Positions 29,044-38,092 of a stretch of 64,000 nt of DNA are shown here, piece by piece (the first letter of the stretch is position 1; each line of letters opens with the position of its first letter). The stretch covers positions 1 through 64,000 of the forward strand of contig JAPKHK010000009.1 in the NCBI GenBank assembly GCA_026646885.1, in the 5' to 3' direction. The stretch comes from Casimicrobiaceae bacterium (GTDB taxonomy: Bacteria; Pseudomonadota; Gammaproteobacteria; Burkholderiales; Casimicrobiaceae). A model generated the notes under the pieces. That model saw only the letters and a list, made by a program, of their open reading frames with translations, was not told the DNA's origin and ran no database searches. The translations under genes were made by a program, and so were the position numbers.

Positions 29044-31161
29044 TCATTTCACCTTCATGCCCGGCTCGGCGCCGTTATCCGGAGCGAGCAGATAGATGCC
29101 TGAACCGTCGCCAGAGGCCGCCAGCACCATGCCTTCGGAGACCCCGAATTTCATCTTGCGGGGCGCGAGGTTGGCGACCACGACGGTGAGTCGCCCCAAC
29201 AAGGCGGCCGGATCATAGGCGGACTTGATTCCGGCGAAGACTTGGCGCTGCCCCATGGCGCCCAAATCGAGCTTGAGGCGCAGTAGCTTCTCGGCACCTT
29301 CCACCTGCTCCGCCCCGATGATGCAGGCGATGCGCAGGTCAATCTTGGCGAAGTCTTCGATGCCGATCGTCCCTTCCGCAACCGCTGGGGCGGGGGCGGG
29401 CGGTTGCACCGCCGTTGCCGCGTTCTGGGCCTTTGCACTAGCCGTTTCGGGTGCAATACCGAGCAAGGCGTCGACGCTTGCTTGCTCCACTCGGCCCATC
29501 AAGTGGCGATACGGACGAATTGTGTGGCCCGCCGCCAGAGCCTCCCCGGCCTGCGCCCAGGCAAGCGGTGATACCGCCAGCAGCGTCTCCGCCTCCGCGG
29601 CCAGGGCGGGCAACACCGGTTTCAGAAACAGCGTGAGTTCCTTGAAGGCGTTGAGCGCGTTGGAGCACACCGCTTGCAATTGGCCGGCCTGCAAATCGCT
29701 CTTGGCGAGTTCCCAAGGGCGAGAAGAGTCGAAATATTGGTTGACGAGATCAGCCAGTTCCATGATGCGCCGCATGGCCTTGCCGAATTCCCTCCGCTCA
29801 TAATAGCCGCCGATTTCTTCAGCCGCAGCTGCGAAACCACCGCTGAGATCAGCCGGCCAAGCGCGGGCGGACAGCTTGCCGCCGAAGCGCTTGGTGATGA
29901 AGCCCGCGGCCCGGCTGGCGATGTTGACGTACTTGCCGACCAAATCGCTATTGACCCTTGCGACGAAATCCTCGGGATTGAAGTCGATGTCTTCGACGCG
30001 GTCGGAAAGCTTGGCGCTGAGGTAATAGCGCAGCCACTCCGGATTCATGCCCAGTTCGAGATACTTCAGCGGGGAAATACCGGTGCCGCGCGACTTGGAC
30101 ATCTTCGCGCCGGAAACGGTGATGAAACCGTGCACATAAACCGCCTTGGGAACTTTATAGCGCCATGGGCGCAGTTCCACATCCTGGGAACCGGCGTCCT
30201 GTCCGCGATTGGCGAATTCGAGCATTGCCGGCCAGAACAGCGTGTGAAAATAGACGATGTCCTTGCCGATGAAGTGAACCTGTTCCACTCCCGGGTCCGC
30301 GAGCATCTCCGCGAAGCCCTGGGCGGTCTGGTTTTTGCCTTTGCCGGCATCGAAGTAACTCTTCAGACTAGCCAGGTAGCCGATCGGGGCATCGAGCCAG
30401 ACATAGAAGTACTTGCCCGGCGCATCCGGAATGGGGATGCCGAAATAAGGCGCATCGCGCGAAACGTCCCAGTCGGCGAGCCCGTTTTCTCCGCTGAGCC
30501 ACTCTAGGGCCTTGTTGGCCACTTCGGGCTGGAGACGGCCGTCTTGCGTCCAGCTCTTCAAGAATTCGACGCAGCGGGGATCGGAGAGCCTGAAGAAGTA
30601 GTGGTCTGATGAGCGCAATTCCGGCCTGGCGCCGGAAATCACCGAATAGGGAGACTTCAGCTCGGTGGGCGAGTAGACCGCGCCGCAGACCTCGCAGGAA
30701 TCGCCATATTGATCCTTGGCTCCGCATTTTGGGCATTCGCCCTTGATGAAGCGATCCGGCAAAAACATGCCCTTCACCGGGTCGAAGAATTGCTCGACAG
30801 GCTTGGTGTAAGTGAGCCCGCAGGCCCTGAGCTTGCGGTAGATGTCTTGTGAGAGTTCGACATTCTCCGGCGTGTCGGTGGAATGCCAATGATCGAAGGA
30901 AATGTGAAAGCCCTGCAAATACTGGGGTCGCTCGGCGGCGATGCGCGCTACCAATTGCTGGGGCGTGACGCCTTCCGCTTCGGCCTTGAGCATGATCGGC
31001 GCGCCGTGCGCGTCGTCGGCGCAGACGAAGTGCACTTCGTTGCCCAAGAGGCGCTGAAAGCGCACCCAAACGTCGGCCTGGATATACTCCATGATGTGCC
31101 CGATATGGAACGAGCCATTGGCGTACGGCAAGGCCGTGGTGACCATCAGGCGCCGGGGCAT
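29044..31161 (-). CDS. metG: Methionyl-tRNA synthetase
   Basis: This enzyme charges tRNA-Met. From the ATG at 31161 it is 705 aa and starts [22 protein letters not shown] (quoted in part), containing the HIGH motif. The zinc knuckle [18 protein letters not shown] and the KMSKS loop are intact. The C-terminal 110 residues form the EMAP/Trbp111-type tRNA-binding domain ([20 protein letters not shown]), typical of dimeric MetG. A linker rich in alanine and proline precedes it. It is divergent from apbC. Confidence 0.97.
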   Translation of the reverse strand: MPRRLMVTTALPYANGSFHIGHIMEYIQADVWVRFQRLLGNEVHFVCADDAHGAPIMLKAEAEGVTPQQLVARIAAERPQYLQGFHISFDHWHSTDTPENVELSQDIYRKLRACGLTYTKPVEQFFDPVKGMFLPDRFIKGECPKCGAKDQYGDSCEVCGAVYSPTELKSPYSVISGARPELRSSDHYFFRLSDPRCVEFLKSWTQDGRLQPEVANKALEWLSGENGLADWDVSRDAPYFGIPIPDAPGKYFYVWLDAPIGYLASLKSYFDAGKGKNQTAQGFAEMLADPGVEQVHFIGKDIVYFHTLFWPAMLEFANRGQDAGSQDVELRPWRYKVPKAVYVHGFITVSGAKMSKSRGTGISPLKYLELGMNPEWLRYYLSAKLSDRVEDIDFNPEDFVARVNSDLVGKYVNIASRAAGFITKRFGGKLSARAWPADLSGGFAAAAEEIGGYYERREFGKAMRRIMELADLVNQYFDSSRPWELAKSDLQAGQLQAVCSNALNAFKELTLFLKPVLPALAAEAETLLAVSPLAWAQAGEALAAGHTIRPYRHLMGRVEQASVDALLGIAPETASAKAQNAATAVQPPAPAPAVAEGTIGIEDFAKIDLRIACIIGAEQVEGAEKLLRLKLDLGAMGQRQVFAGIKSAYDPAALLGRLTVVVANLAPRKMKFGVSEGMVLAASGDGSGIYLLAPDNGAEPGMKVK

Positions 31162-31278
31162 GGCGGAAAACCTCATCAAACGCAGGGAATTGCCGGATTC
31201 TAGCAAATCATCTCAGTGCCGAGTAGGCGTTTCCGACGAATTTGGTTAAACTTTATGTTCCCCCCTGGAGATCCACGC

Positions 31279-32367
31279 ATGTCCATCACCAATGCCGAAA
31301 TCCTGCATCGCTTGCAGGAGCTGATTGACCCCAACACGGGGAAGGACTTGGTTTTCGAAAAAGCGATCAAGAATGTGCAAATCGGCGGCGGTGAAATCGC
31401 CGTCGATGTCCTGCTTGCCTACCCGGCACGCAGCCAGTACGAGTGGTTTCGCCAGAAGATCGCCGAGCTGCTCTCCGACCTGCCCGGCGTCGAAAAGGTC
31501 AAGGTAAGCGTCGCGCACAAAATCGTGTCGCACGCCGTGCAGCGTGGCGTCAAGTTGCTACCGGGAGTGAAGAACATCATCGCCGTGGCCAGCGGCAAGG
31601 GCGGCGTAGGCAAATCCACCACCGCCGCCAATCTGGCGCTGGCACTGGCCGCCGAAGGCGCCACCGTGGGCGTACTCGACGCCGACATCTATGGCCCGTC
31701 GCAGCCGATGATGTTTGGACTTTCCGGCCAGCCCGAATCCAAAGACGGCAAAACCATCGAGCCTTTGGTCAATTACGGCGTGCAAGTCATGTCCATCGGC
31801 TTTCTCATCGACGCCGAACAACCCATGGTGTGGCGCGGCCCCATGGTCACGCAGGCGCTGGAGCAACTCTTGCGCGACACCAACTGGCACGACCTCGATT
31901 ATTTGGTAATCGATCTGCCGCCCGGCACGGGGGACGTGCAGCTCACCCTGGCGCAGAAAGTACCGGTCACCGGCGCCATCATCGTCACCACGCCGCAGGA
32001 CATCGCGCTGCTCGACGCCCGCAAGGGTCTCAAGATGTTCGAAAAGGTCGGCGTGCCCATCATCGGCATCGTCGAAAACATGAGCGTGCACATCTGCTCC
32101 AACTGCGGCCATACCGAATCGATTTTCGGCAGCGGTGGCGGCGAGAAGATGTGCGCCGACTACAAAGTGCCTTTCCTCGGCGCCCTGCCGCTGGACATCC
32201 ACATTCGCGAAGAAGCCGATTCCGGGCGCCCCACGGTGGTGGCGCAGCCCAACAGCAAGGCCGCGGAAATTTATCGCACCATCGCTCGCAAAGCCGCGGT
32301 GAGCGTGGCCCTGAAAGCTGAGGACCACACCGCGAAGTTTCCCAAGATCGTCATTCAAAACACCTGA
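31279..32367 (+). CDS. apbC: Iron-sulfur cluster carrier protein ApbC (Mrp)
   Basis: This 362-aa P-loop ATPase delivers Fe-S clusters to apoproteins. The N-terminal MIP18-like domain (residues 1-90) precedes the deviant Walker [11 protein letters not shown]. The CxxC cluster site is CSNCGH. The ATG at 31279 was chosen because [13 protein letters not shown] is the conserved start. It is divergent from metG, an arrangement conserved in betaproteobacteria, and followed by dcd after 60 bases. Confidence 0.96.
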   Translation: MSITNAEILHRLQELIDPNTGKDLVFEKAIKNVQIGGGEIAVDVLLAYPARSQYEWFRQKIAELLSDLPGVEKVKVSVAHKIVSHAVQRGVKLLPGVKNIIAVASGKGGVGKSTTAANLALALAAEGATVGVLDADIYGPSQPMMFGLSGQPESKDGKTIEPLVNYGVQVMSIGFLIDAEQPMVWRGPMVTQALEQLLRDTNWHDLDYLVIDLPPGTGDVQLTLAQKVPVTGAIIVTTPQDIALLDARKGLKMFEKVGVPIIGIVENMSVHICSNCGHTESIFGSGGGEKMCADYKVPFLGALPLDIHIREEADSGRPTVVAQPNSKAAEIYRTIARKAAVSVALKAEDHTAKFPKIVIQNT

Positions 32368-32428
32368 GGCCCGAGCCGGCGCGTGGGGTCTGTTATACTG
32401 CGCGCCGGTTGACGCAGGGAGCAGGGCG

Positions 32429-32995
32429 ATGAGCATCAAATCCGACCGCTGGATCCGCCGCATGGCGGCCGAGCACCGCATGATCGAACCTTTCGAGGCC
32501 GGCCAAGTGCGCGAGGTGAACGGCCAGCGCATCGTCTCGTACGGCACCTCGAGCTACGGCTACGACATACGCTGCTCGGACGAATTCAAGCTTTTCACCA
32601 ACCTCAACAGCACCATCGTCGACCCCAAAAATTTCGACGCCAATTCCTTCGTGGACGTGAAGGGGCCGGTGTGTATCATTCCGCCCAATTCCTTCGCCCT
32701 CGCGCGCACCGTGGAGTACTTCCGCATCCCCCGCAAGGTGCTCACCATTTGTTTGGGGAAATCCACCTACGCGCGCTGCGGCATCATCGTCAACGTCACA
32801 CCCTTTGAACCCGAGTGGGAGGGTTACGTAACGCTGGAATTCTCCAACACGACGCCTCTGCCGGCAAAAATCTACGCCAACGAAGGCGTGGCCCAAGTGA
32901 TCTTCTTCGAGTCCGACGAAGACTGCGAAACTTCGTACAAAGACCGGGGAGGCAAATACCAGGGTCAGCGCGGCGTCACCTTGCCGCGCATTTGA
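32429..32995 (+). CDS. dcd: dCTP deaminase
   Basis: Dcd deaminates dCTP to dUTP, feeding thymidylate synthesis. It is 188 aa, full length, with [13 protein letters not shown] at the start and the active-site region LAEST replaced by the family form [11 protein letters not shown], and the C-terminal [12 protein letters not shown]. The short gap upstream contains TATACT, a plausible -10 box for its own promoter. Confidence 0.96.
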   Translation: MSIKSDRWIRRMAAEHRMIEPFEAGQVREVNGQRIVSYGTSSYGYDIRCSDEFKLFTNLNSTIVDPKNFDANSFVDVKGPVCIIPPNSFALARTVEYFRIPRKVLTICLGKSTYARCGIIVNVTPFEPEWEGYVTLEFSNTTPLPAKIYANEGVAQVIFFESDEDCETSYKDRGGKYQGQRGVTLPRI

Positions 32996-33022
32996 CGCGC
33001 AAAACTGTGCACTCGCGGCTCA

Positions 33023-33353
33023 TCAGTGCAATAGGGCGGCTACGCCGAGCCTAAGGCCTACCAAACCACCCGGGCCGGAGGTGATGAACAGCCAGCGCTT
33101 GCGCATGAGGATGGTGAACGAAGCCAGCGAGACCGCAGTTTGGAATGTGGTCATCGCCAATTTTCGACGCTGATGCGGGTGGACGAGCCTCCCGCTCTAG
33201 GCATTGGATTCTTCGGAGAGAGAACTCCCCCTTCTCCTTGGTAGCGGCGAGCGCCAGCGTCAATTCGGCGACGTTTTGCTTGCTGCTCTTAGCCTGGTGT
33301 TAATTCCATTGGTTCCAGGCTTCCGTCTTCTTCAGCACGAATTGGTTTTTGAG
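33023..33353 (-). pseudogene. Decayed DUF4337-family membrane protein gene
   Basis: No intact ORF occupies this gap between dcd and folA. Minus-strand translation shows KKTEAWNQWN, an in-frame stop, then HQAKSSKQNVAELTLALAAT. In another frame it shows a hydrophobic tail FQTAVSLASFTILMRKRWLF and GLRLGVAALLH with a stop at 33023. This order (a WNxYQAKSxKQ segment, then a C-terminal membrane pair) is that of DUF4337 proteins. The N-terminus is missing, so the gene carries a truncation, a nonsense mutation and at least one frameshift. Family recognition is from memory of the motif, not a search. Confidence 0.55.
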
Positions 33354-33362
33354 CGAGATTCA

Positions 33363-33944
33363 TCAGTGGGCAGACGCGCGCTCATAAACGACGAAATGGT
33401 AGCGCAGTGGCTCTGCTCCAACACTTAGACGCGTTTCACGCGAGAGCTCGCGCCAGTGTTTGCTATCGAAATTGGGGAAGTACGCATCTGCCGGAAAAGT
33501 CTGCTCGATTTCGGTGAGGTAGAGGCGTCGCGCCAAGGGCAGCGCCGCCAGATAGATCTCGGCACCGCCGATACAGAAGATTTCTCCAGCCGCACCGGGC
33601 AAGGCCAGCGCCGCGACGACGCTCTGAACCACTCGCGCGCCAGGCGCCTCGAAACCCGCTTGACGGCTGATCACGATGTTTTCCCGGCCCGGCAGCGGAT
33701 GCCCGATCGACTCCCAGGTCTTGCGCCCCATGAGGATGCGATGGCCCATGGTGAGCGTCTTGAAATGCCGAAGATCTTCGGGCAGGCGCCAAGGCAGGCG
33801 ATTCTGGTAGCCGATGCCACGATCCGCGGCCACCGCGGCGATCAGCGCCAGGTTTGGGCTTTGCGAGGGCAAGGCGCCTGGTGTATTGTCCACGTTCTTC
33901 CGAGTCTGCGCCGTATCAAGAGCGGTATTATCCCCCAAATTCAC
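33363..33944 (-). CDS. folA: Dihydrofolate reductase
   Basis: This enzyme reduces dihydrofolate to tetrahydrofolate. The conserved domain starts at NLALIAAVAADRGIGYQNRLPW and includes MGRKTWESIG and PLPGRENIVISR. The frame opens with a GTG at 33944 and gives 193 aa, about 30 residues longer than usual at the N-terminus. A GTG at 33893 or a TTG at 33872 would give 176 or 169 aa. The start is therefore uncertain, and the upstream part overlaps the promoter region of qseE. It is convergent with dcd. Confidence 0.9.
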   Translation of the reverse strand: MNLGDNTALDTAQTRKNVDNTPGALPSQSPNLALIAAVAADRGIGYQNRLPWRLPEDLRHFKTLTMGHRILMGRKTWESIGHPLPGRENIVISRQAGFEAPGARVVQSVVAALALPGAAGEIFCIGGAEIYLAALPLARRLYLTEIEQTFPADAYFPNFDSKHWRELSRETRLSVGAEPLRYHFVVYERASAH

Positions 33945-33953
33945 GTGGTCTCG

Positions 33954-35423
33954 ATGTACTACCCGCGCTCCTTTTTGAAACTGATTCTTCTGGGCTTTGT
34001 GCTGGCCAGTGTTCCGCTCGCCTACGCCCTCTGGGAAATGGCCACGGCCTTGGATCGGTTAGCCGACGGCAGCCGTGCTGCTGTGCTCAATTCCGCCCAC
34101 GCCAGCCAGGCGAGCCGGCAACTGCTCGAGCAAATGACTGCTCTGGAGCGCCTTGTGCGGCAGTACATGGTTCTCGAGGATCCCGGCCTGCTCGAGGACT
34201 ATGCCCGGGTTCGGCAGGAATTCCTCAATACCACGAAGCAGCTTGCTACGCTGGGGTTTGACGCGGTGGCACGCAAGGAAATCCAGAGCATGGTGACCAA
34301 GGAGTCCGCGCTCTATGGTGAGCTTAGCGTCACCCTCGCACAAGATCCCAACGCCGTCGCGCAGTTCATCGAGCGCTACGCCGCATTGACCGATCTTGCT
34401 CGTGCCATCCTTGTTGCTTCGAATTCACTGGCGGAGCGGGAAATCAGCAGCCTGCAGAAGACAGCCTCACAGGGCGGCGAGAAGTCGCTGTTGCTGATCC
34501 TCGCCGCGGGTGTCGTCGCGCTGCTGGTGGCGCTGGTCTTCTCATTCCTGATCGCCCGGCCGATTCGCCAGCTCGACCAGGGCATACGCCAGCTCGGGCG
34601 CGCGGATTTCACCCATCCGGTCATTGTCGAGGGGCCGGAAGACATGCGCTACCTCGGCCAGCGCCTGGAGTGGTTGCGCGTGCGTCTAGCCGACCTGGAA
34701 GAACAGCAGAATCGCTTTCTTCGGCACATTTCCCACGAGCTGAAGACGCCGCTCACCGCGATTCGCGAAGGCGCCGAGCTCTTGCGCGATCGTGTCGGAG
34801 GCGAGCTATCGCGAGAACAGGATGAGGTGGTGAGAATCGTGCGGGAGAATTCGCTGCAGTTGCAGAAACTTATCGAGGATCTGCTGCATTACCATCAGAC
34901 CCGCGCGATGGAACCGCACACGCTTGGTCCGGTTGCGCTGGGCGACGTGATTCGCGGGGTGCTGCGCGAGCACAAGCTCTCCGCGTTTGCCCGAGGGGTG
35001 ACACTGGAGGCACGCCTGCGGCCGGTGGAGATGGCTGGTGATGCCGAGAAGCTGCGTGTCGTTGCGGATAACCTACTCAGCAACGCCATCAAGCATTCTC
35101 CCCGTGGCGGCGTGGTGCGCGTCGAACTGGGCGTGAATGGCAAGGAACTGGTGCTCGACGTGATTGATCAGGGCCCGGGGGTGCGCGCAGAGGAGGCCGA
35201 ACGGATCTTCGAATCCTTCTACCAAGGCAAGGCTCCCGCCGAGGGTAAAATAAAAGGTTCTGGGTTAGGGCTGGCGATTGCCCGAGAATACGTGCTGGCG
35301 CACGGCGGCAAGATCGGAGTGGTACTGAGCAAGGATGCCGGACGCAAGGGAGCGCAGTTTCGGGTCGTTTTGCCCATGGACGATAGGACCGCCAAACAGA
35401 CTGAGCCGGCGACAAGCACATGA
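33954..35423 (+). CDS. qseE: Sensor histidine kinase QseE/GlrK-like
   Basis: This is a membrane sensor kinase of 489 aa. A transmembrane helix (about 8-28), a periplasmic helical domain (30-175), a second helix (179-200) and a HAMP domain precede the HisKA domain. The phosphoacceptor is H261 in SHELKTPLTAIREG. The HATPase domain has DNLLSNAIKHS and GSGLGLAIAREY. The operon partners are a QseG-like lipoprotein (overlap of four bases) and a sigma-54 response regulator. This matches the glrK-qseG-glrR order of enterobacteria. The signal sensed is unknown; envelope stress is a reasonable inference. Confidence 0.9.
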   Translation: MYYPRSFLKLILLGFVLASVPLAYALWEMATALDRLADGSRAAVLNSAHASQASRQLLEQMTALERLVRQYMVLEDPGLLEDYARVRQEFLNTTKQLATLGFDAVARKEIQSMVTKESALYGELSVTLAQDPNAVAQFIERYAALTDLARAILVASNSLAEREISSLQKTASQGGEKSLLLILAAGVVALLVALVFSFLIARPIRQLDQGIRQLGRADFTHPVIVEGPEDMRYLGQRLEWLRVRLADLEEQQNRFLRHISHELKTPLTAIREGAELLRDRVGGELSREQDEVVRIVRENSLQLQKLIEDLLHYHQTRAMEPHTLGPVALGDVIRGVLREHKLSAFARGVTLEARLRPVEMAGDAEKLRVVADNLLSNAIKHSPRGGVVRVELGVNGKELVLDVIDQGPGVRAEEAERIFESFYQGKAPAEGKIKGSGLGLAIAREYVLAHGGKIGVVLSKDAGRKGAQFRVVLPMDDRTAKQTEPATST

Positions 35424-36052
35424 ACCGCATCTATTGGGGAGTGTCTGTGAGAACATTGGGCAGAGTCTTCGGGCTGTCGGCAATTCTGGTTGCGGGTGGC
35501 TGTGCATCGCCACCCCCGCCCAAACCGGCCGAGCCTCTTCCCGAGCCGCTCAAGGTGATCGCACCTGCGCCGGTTGTCGTCGCACCACTGCCTGAACCGC
35601 CGCCAGTGGTTGTGGTCACCCAGCCGCTCACCGAGGAAGAGCAGCAGGCATTGTCTTTGCTTTCGTTTCTTGGTCAGATCACGAGCGCCCCAATGGAAGA
35701 CCAAAAACGCGAGTTTCAGAACGCAAGCCAGCAGTTTCAGAAAAGCAAGTCCGACGTGAATCGAGTGCGCTTGGCCGCATTGCTGATGCTGCCGAATACC
35801 TCGTTTCAGGATGACGCCAAGGCGCAGGGCGTGCTCGAAGGCGTGAACGCCAAGATTGCGAGCCCGGCGCGCGATTTGGCCGCATTTCTATACGCGCAGC
35901 TTCTCGAACGTCAGCGGCAAGTGCGCGAGGAGCAAAGGCGTGCGGACTCAATCCAGCAGAAGCTCGACAATTTGAAGGCGATCGAACGCAGCCTGCTTGA
36001 CCGCGAACGGGACCGCAAGGCGCGCCCGGCGGCCCCTTCCGGAGCAAAGTGA
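35420..36052 (+). CDS. qseG: QseG-like lipoprotein
   Basis: This is a 210-aa lipoprotein with lipobox LVAGGC (lipidated Cys about residue 28). A proline-rich linker of about 35 residues (PPPPKPAEPLPEPLK and following) leads to a helical domain with a predicted coiled coil near the C-terminus (residues 160-200, rich in R, E, Q). In enterobacteria QseG is an outer-membrane lipoprotein that contacts the QseE periplasmic domain and controls its activity. The identity rests mainly on position and architecture, because sequence conservation in this family is low. Confidence 0.78.
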   Translation: MNRIYWGVSVRTLGRVFGLSAILVAGGCASPPPPKPAEPLPEPLKVIAPAPVVVAPLPEPPPVVVVTQPLTEEEQQALSLLSFLGQITSAPMEDQKREFQNASQQFQKSKSDVNRVRLAALLMLPNTSFQDDAKAQGVLEGVNAKIASPARDLAAFLYAQLLERQRQVREEQRRADSIQQKLDNLKAIERSLLDRERDRKARPAAPSGAK

Positions 36053-36053
36053 G

Positions 36054-37418
36054 ATGGCGGCCGAAGTTCTACTCGTCGATGACGATCCCGATCTTCTGAA
36101 ACTAATCAGTTTGCGCTTGTCGTCGGCGGGTTATGCCGTGCGCGCTGCAGAATCCGGCGAGGCGGCCTTGGCCGCCTTGGCGGTGGCGCGCCCCGCCGTG
36201 GTGATCAGCGACTTGAGGATGCCGGGTATCGACGGCATGGCCTTGTTTCAGGAGATCCACCGGGTCCACCCGGCCTTGCCGGTAATCATCCTGACAGCCC
36301 ACGGAACTATCCCAGACGCCGTGGCCGCGACGCAGCGAGGTGTGTTCGGCTTTCTTACCAAGCCCTTCGACAGCCAGGAGCTCCTGCAAAAGGTAGCCGA
36401 AGCGGCCCGGGTTGGTGCGACCGAGAATGCCGGCAACGGACCGGCCAGCAACGAATGGCGCGCCGGCATCATTACGCGTAGCCAGCGCATGGACGACCTT
36501 TTGCGCCGCGCCAAGCTCGTGGCTGAGTCCGATGCCTCGGTATTGTTGCATGGCGAGTCCGGTACGGGCAAAGAGTTGCTGGCCAAAGCGATCCATCGCG
36601 CCAGCAGGCGTGCCGAGAAACCCTTTGTGGCGGTCAATTGCGGCGCCATGCCCGAGCCGCTGCTGGAGTCGGAGTTGTTTGGGCACGCGAAAGGCGCGTT
36701 CACCGGTGCAGTCAGCGCGCACAAGGGGCTGTTTCAGACCGCGGACCACGGTACGATCTTTTTGGACGAAATCGGCGACATGCCACTGGCGCTGCAGGTC
36801 AAACTCCTGCGCGTGTTGCAGGAAGGTGAAGTGCGCCCGGTCGGAGCCACGCAAGCGGTGCCGGTGGACGTGCGGGTGATATCGGCCACGCATCGTGACC
36901 TCGACGCCCAGAAGGCGACCGGCCAATTTCGTGAGGACCTGTACTACCGTCTAAATGTTGTCTCGCTCAAACTGCCGACCCTGTCGGAGCGGCGCGAAGA
37001 CATCCCCCTCCTGGCCACGCACTTCTTGCGCAAGTTGGCGGAACGGTACAAGAAAGGGGTACCTACCATTGCGCCCGACGCCATGGCATTGCTCGTCGCA
37101 GCGCCCTGGCCGGGCAATGTGCGTCAGCTCTTGAACACTCTGGAGCAGGCGGTTGCCTTGGCCACCACGTCAGTCATACCTGCCAGCCTCATCCAGACCG
37201 CGCTGCGCGACGACAGCGGCGTACTGATGCCTTTGGAAGACGCCCGCCGGCAATTCGAGCGTGACTACCTGGTGAGGCTACTCAAGATCACCGGCGGCAA
37301 CGTCACCCAGGCGGCGGCCCTCGCCAAGCGCAATCGCACCGAGTTCTACAAGCTCTTGCAGCGTCATCGCCTCGAGCCCGCGATGTTCAAAAACGGGGCA
37401 GGCGAAGCCAGTGCCTGA
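36054..37418 (+). CDS. qseF: Sigma-54-dependent response regulator QseF/GlrR-like
   Basis: This is a 454-aa NtrC-class activator. The receiver domain has phosphorylation site D53 (ISDLRMPGID). The AAA+ domain has Walker A GESGTGKE and the sigma-54 contact loop GAFTGA. The C-terminal helix-turn-helix ends NVTQAAALAKRNRTEFYKLL, close to GlrR. The ATG at 36054 follows the qseG stop by one base. E. coli GlrR binds TGTC-N10-GACA; two such sites start 35 bases after this gene's stop, upstream of a sigma-54 promoter. Confidence 0.93.
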   Translation: MAAEVLLVDDDPDLLKLISLRLSSAGYAVRAAESGEAALAALAVARPAVVISDLRMPGIDGMALFQEIHRVHPALPVIILTAHGTIPDAVAATQRGVFGFLTKPFDSQELLQKVAEAARVGATENAGNGPASNEWRAGIITRSQRMDDLLRRAKLVAESDASVLLHGESGTGKELLAKAIHRASRRAEKPFVAVNCGAMPEPLLESELFGHAKGAFTGAVSAHKGLFQTADHGTIFLDEIGDMPLALQVKLLRVLQEGEVRPVGATQAVPVDVRVISATHRDLDAQKATGQFREDLYYRLNVVSLKLPTLSERREDIPLLATHFLRKLAERYKKGVPTIAPDAMALLVAAPWPGNVRQLLNTLEQAVALATTSVIPASLIQTALRDDSGVLMPLEDARRQFERDYLVRLLKITGGNVTQAAALAKRNRTEFYKLLQRHRLEPAMFKNGAGEASA

Positions 37419-37452
37419 GGTCTGCGATGGCCCCTATCCGCCGCCTTTTTGC

Positions 37453-37470
37453 TGTCGGGCCGGAGCGACA
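37453..37470. promoter_or_regulatory. GlrR/QseF-type activator site 1
   Basis: TGTCGGGCCGGAGCGACA is a perfect match to TGTC-N10-GACA, the motif described for E. coli GlrR at glmY. It lies about 218 bases upstream of the predicted sigma-54 start, a usual distance for an enhancer. Confidence 0.7.
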
Positions 37471-37485
37471 GAAAAATATGCTCAT

Positions 37486-37498
37486 AATCAATATATTG
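37486..37498 (+). promoter_or_regulatory. Consensus IHF binding site
   Basis: AATCAATATATTG matches WATCAANNNNTTR at every position, in an A/T-rich patch between the two activator sites. IHF bending is usual at NtrC-class promoters, and the E. coli glmY promoter also uses IHF. Confidence 0.6.
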
Positions 37499-37517
37499 GA
37501 CGACTCCTTCCGATCGG

Positions 37518-37535
37518 CGTCGGGTCCGAGCGACA
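37518..37535. promoter_or_regulatory. GlrR/QseF-type activator site 2
   Basis: CGTCGGGTCCGAGCGACA differs from TGTC-N10-GACA at one position. Its centre is 65 bases from site 1, about six helical turns, so both sites would lie on the same face of the DNA. The inner bases also resemble those of site 1 (GGGxCCGAGC against GGGCCGGAGC). Confidence 0.65.
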
Positions 37536-37653
37536 TTCGCAGCACGACGCTGGGTGATTTCAGTCGGCTGCGGTGTTTGGAGGAGCTGCCTGTTCCCTTT
37601 AGCGGGAAATTAAAACCTTAATAATCAGAAGCAAAGAAAAAATGTTGAACTGT

Positions 37654-37669
37654 TGGCACGCCCATTGCT
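37654..37669 (+). promoter_or_regulatory. Sigma-54 (-24/-12) promoter
   Basis: TGGCACGCCCATTGCT matches the consensus TGGCACG-N4-TTGCW exactly. The predicted start is near 37680, 39 bases before the small ORF. No other gene starts to the right on this strand before the terminator at 38013. Confidence 0.88.
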
Positions 37670-37718
37670 ACATACGAGGTGAAGTGAGTTGTCTGGTGAA
37701 GTTCTTCTGGAGTGAATC

Positions 37719-37892
37719 ATGGACGTGTTCATGCCGGATCTCAGCCGGTTTTGGTTTGGAAGCGAGACCAGTGCTCAACGGGCGGACGTCCCGCGGGGCG
37801 AAGAACAGCCGACTGCCGAGACCAAAGTGCACGCCCAATCCGACTACGCACAGTTGTGCGAACGCGTGAGCGCGGCCCGGTTTGTTGCCTGA
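37719..37892 (+). CDS. Uncharacterised small protein, 57 aa, likely sigma-54/QseF-controlled
   Basis: The ATG at 37719 is preceded by CTGGAG seven bases upstream, a good ribosome binding site. The product begins MDVFMPDLSRFWFGSET and ends RVSAARFVA. It is soluble-looking, with a charged middle (PRGEEQPTAETK) and one cysteine near the end. It is too short for a standard ORF cutoff. Third-position G/C is high, as in neighbouring genes. It lies 39 bases after the predicted start of a consensus sigma-54 promoter and is followed by 120 bases without an ORF and then a terminator. No known family was recognised. The transcript could instead act as an RNA. Confidence 0.6.
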   Translation: MDVFMPDLSRFWFGSETSAQRADVPRGEEQPTAETKVHAQSDYAQLCERVSAARFVA

Positions 37893-38012
37893 AGACACCG
37901 TGCCGAATCCGATCACCAGACAGAGGAGCTAGGCTTACCCGCTTACCACCATTTTTCCCTCGGCGATTGCCTCACCGGTCGCCGTTGCAATCTCTCCCTC
38001 GAATCCCCCTTC

Positions 38013-38044
38013 GCCCGCTACCTCCTCCCAGCGGGCTTTTTTTT
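38013..38044 (+). terminator. Strong intrinsic terminator of the sigma-54 transcript
   Basis: GCCCGCT (38013-38019) pairs with AGCGGGC (38030-38036) around a 10-base loop, followed by eight T. It ends the 365-base transcript predicted from the sigma-54 promoter. It lies between that unit and the convergent moeA stop. Confidence 0.85.
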
Positions 38045-38092
38045 GCGCAAGCTAAGGTGAGGCGCCGAGCACCGGGTCGGCCTCGACAGCGG

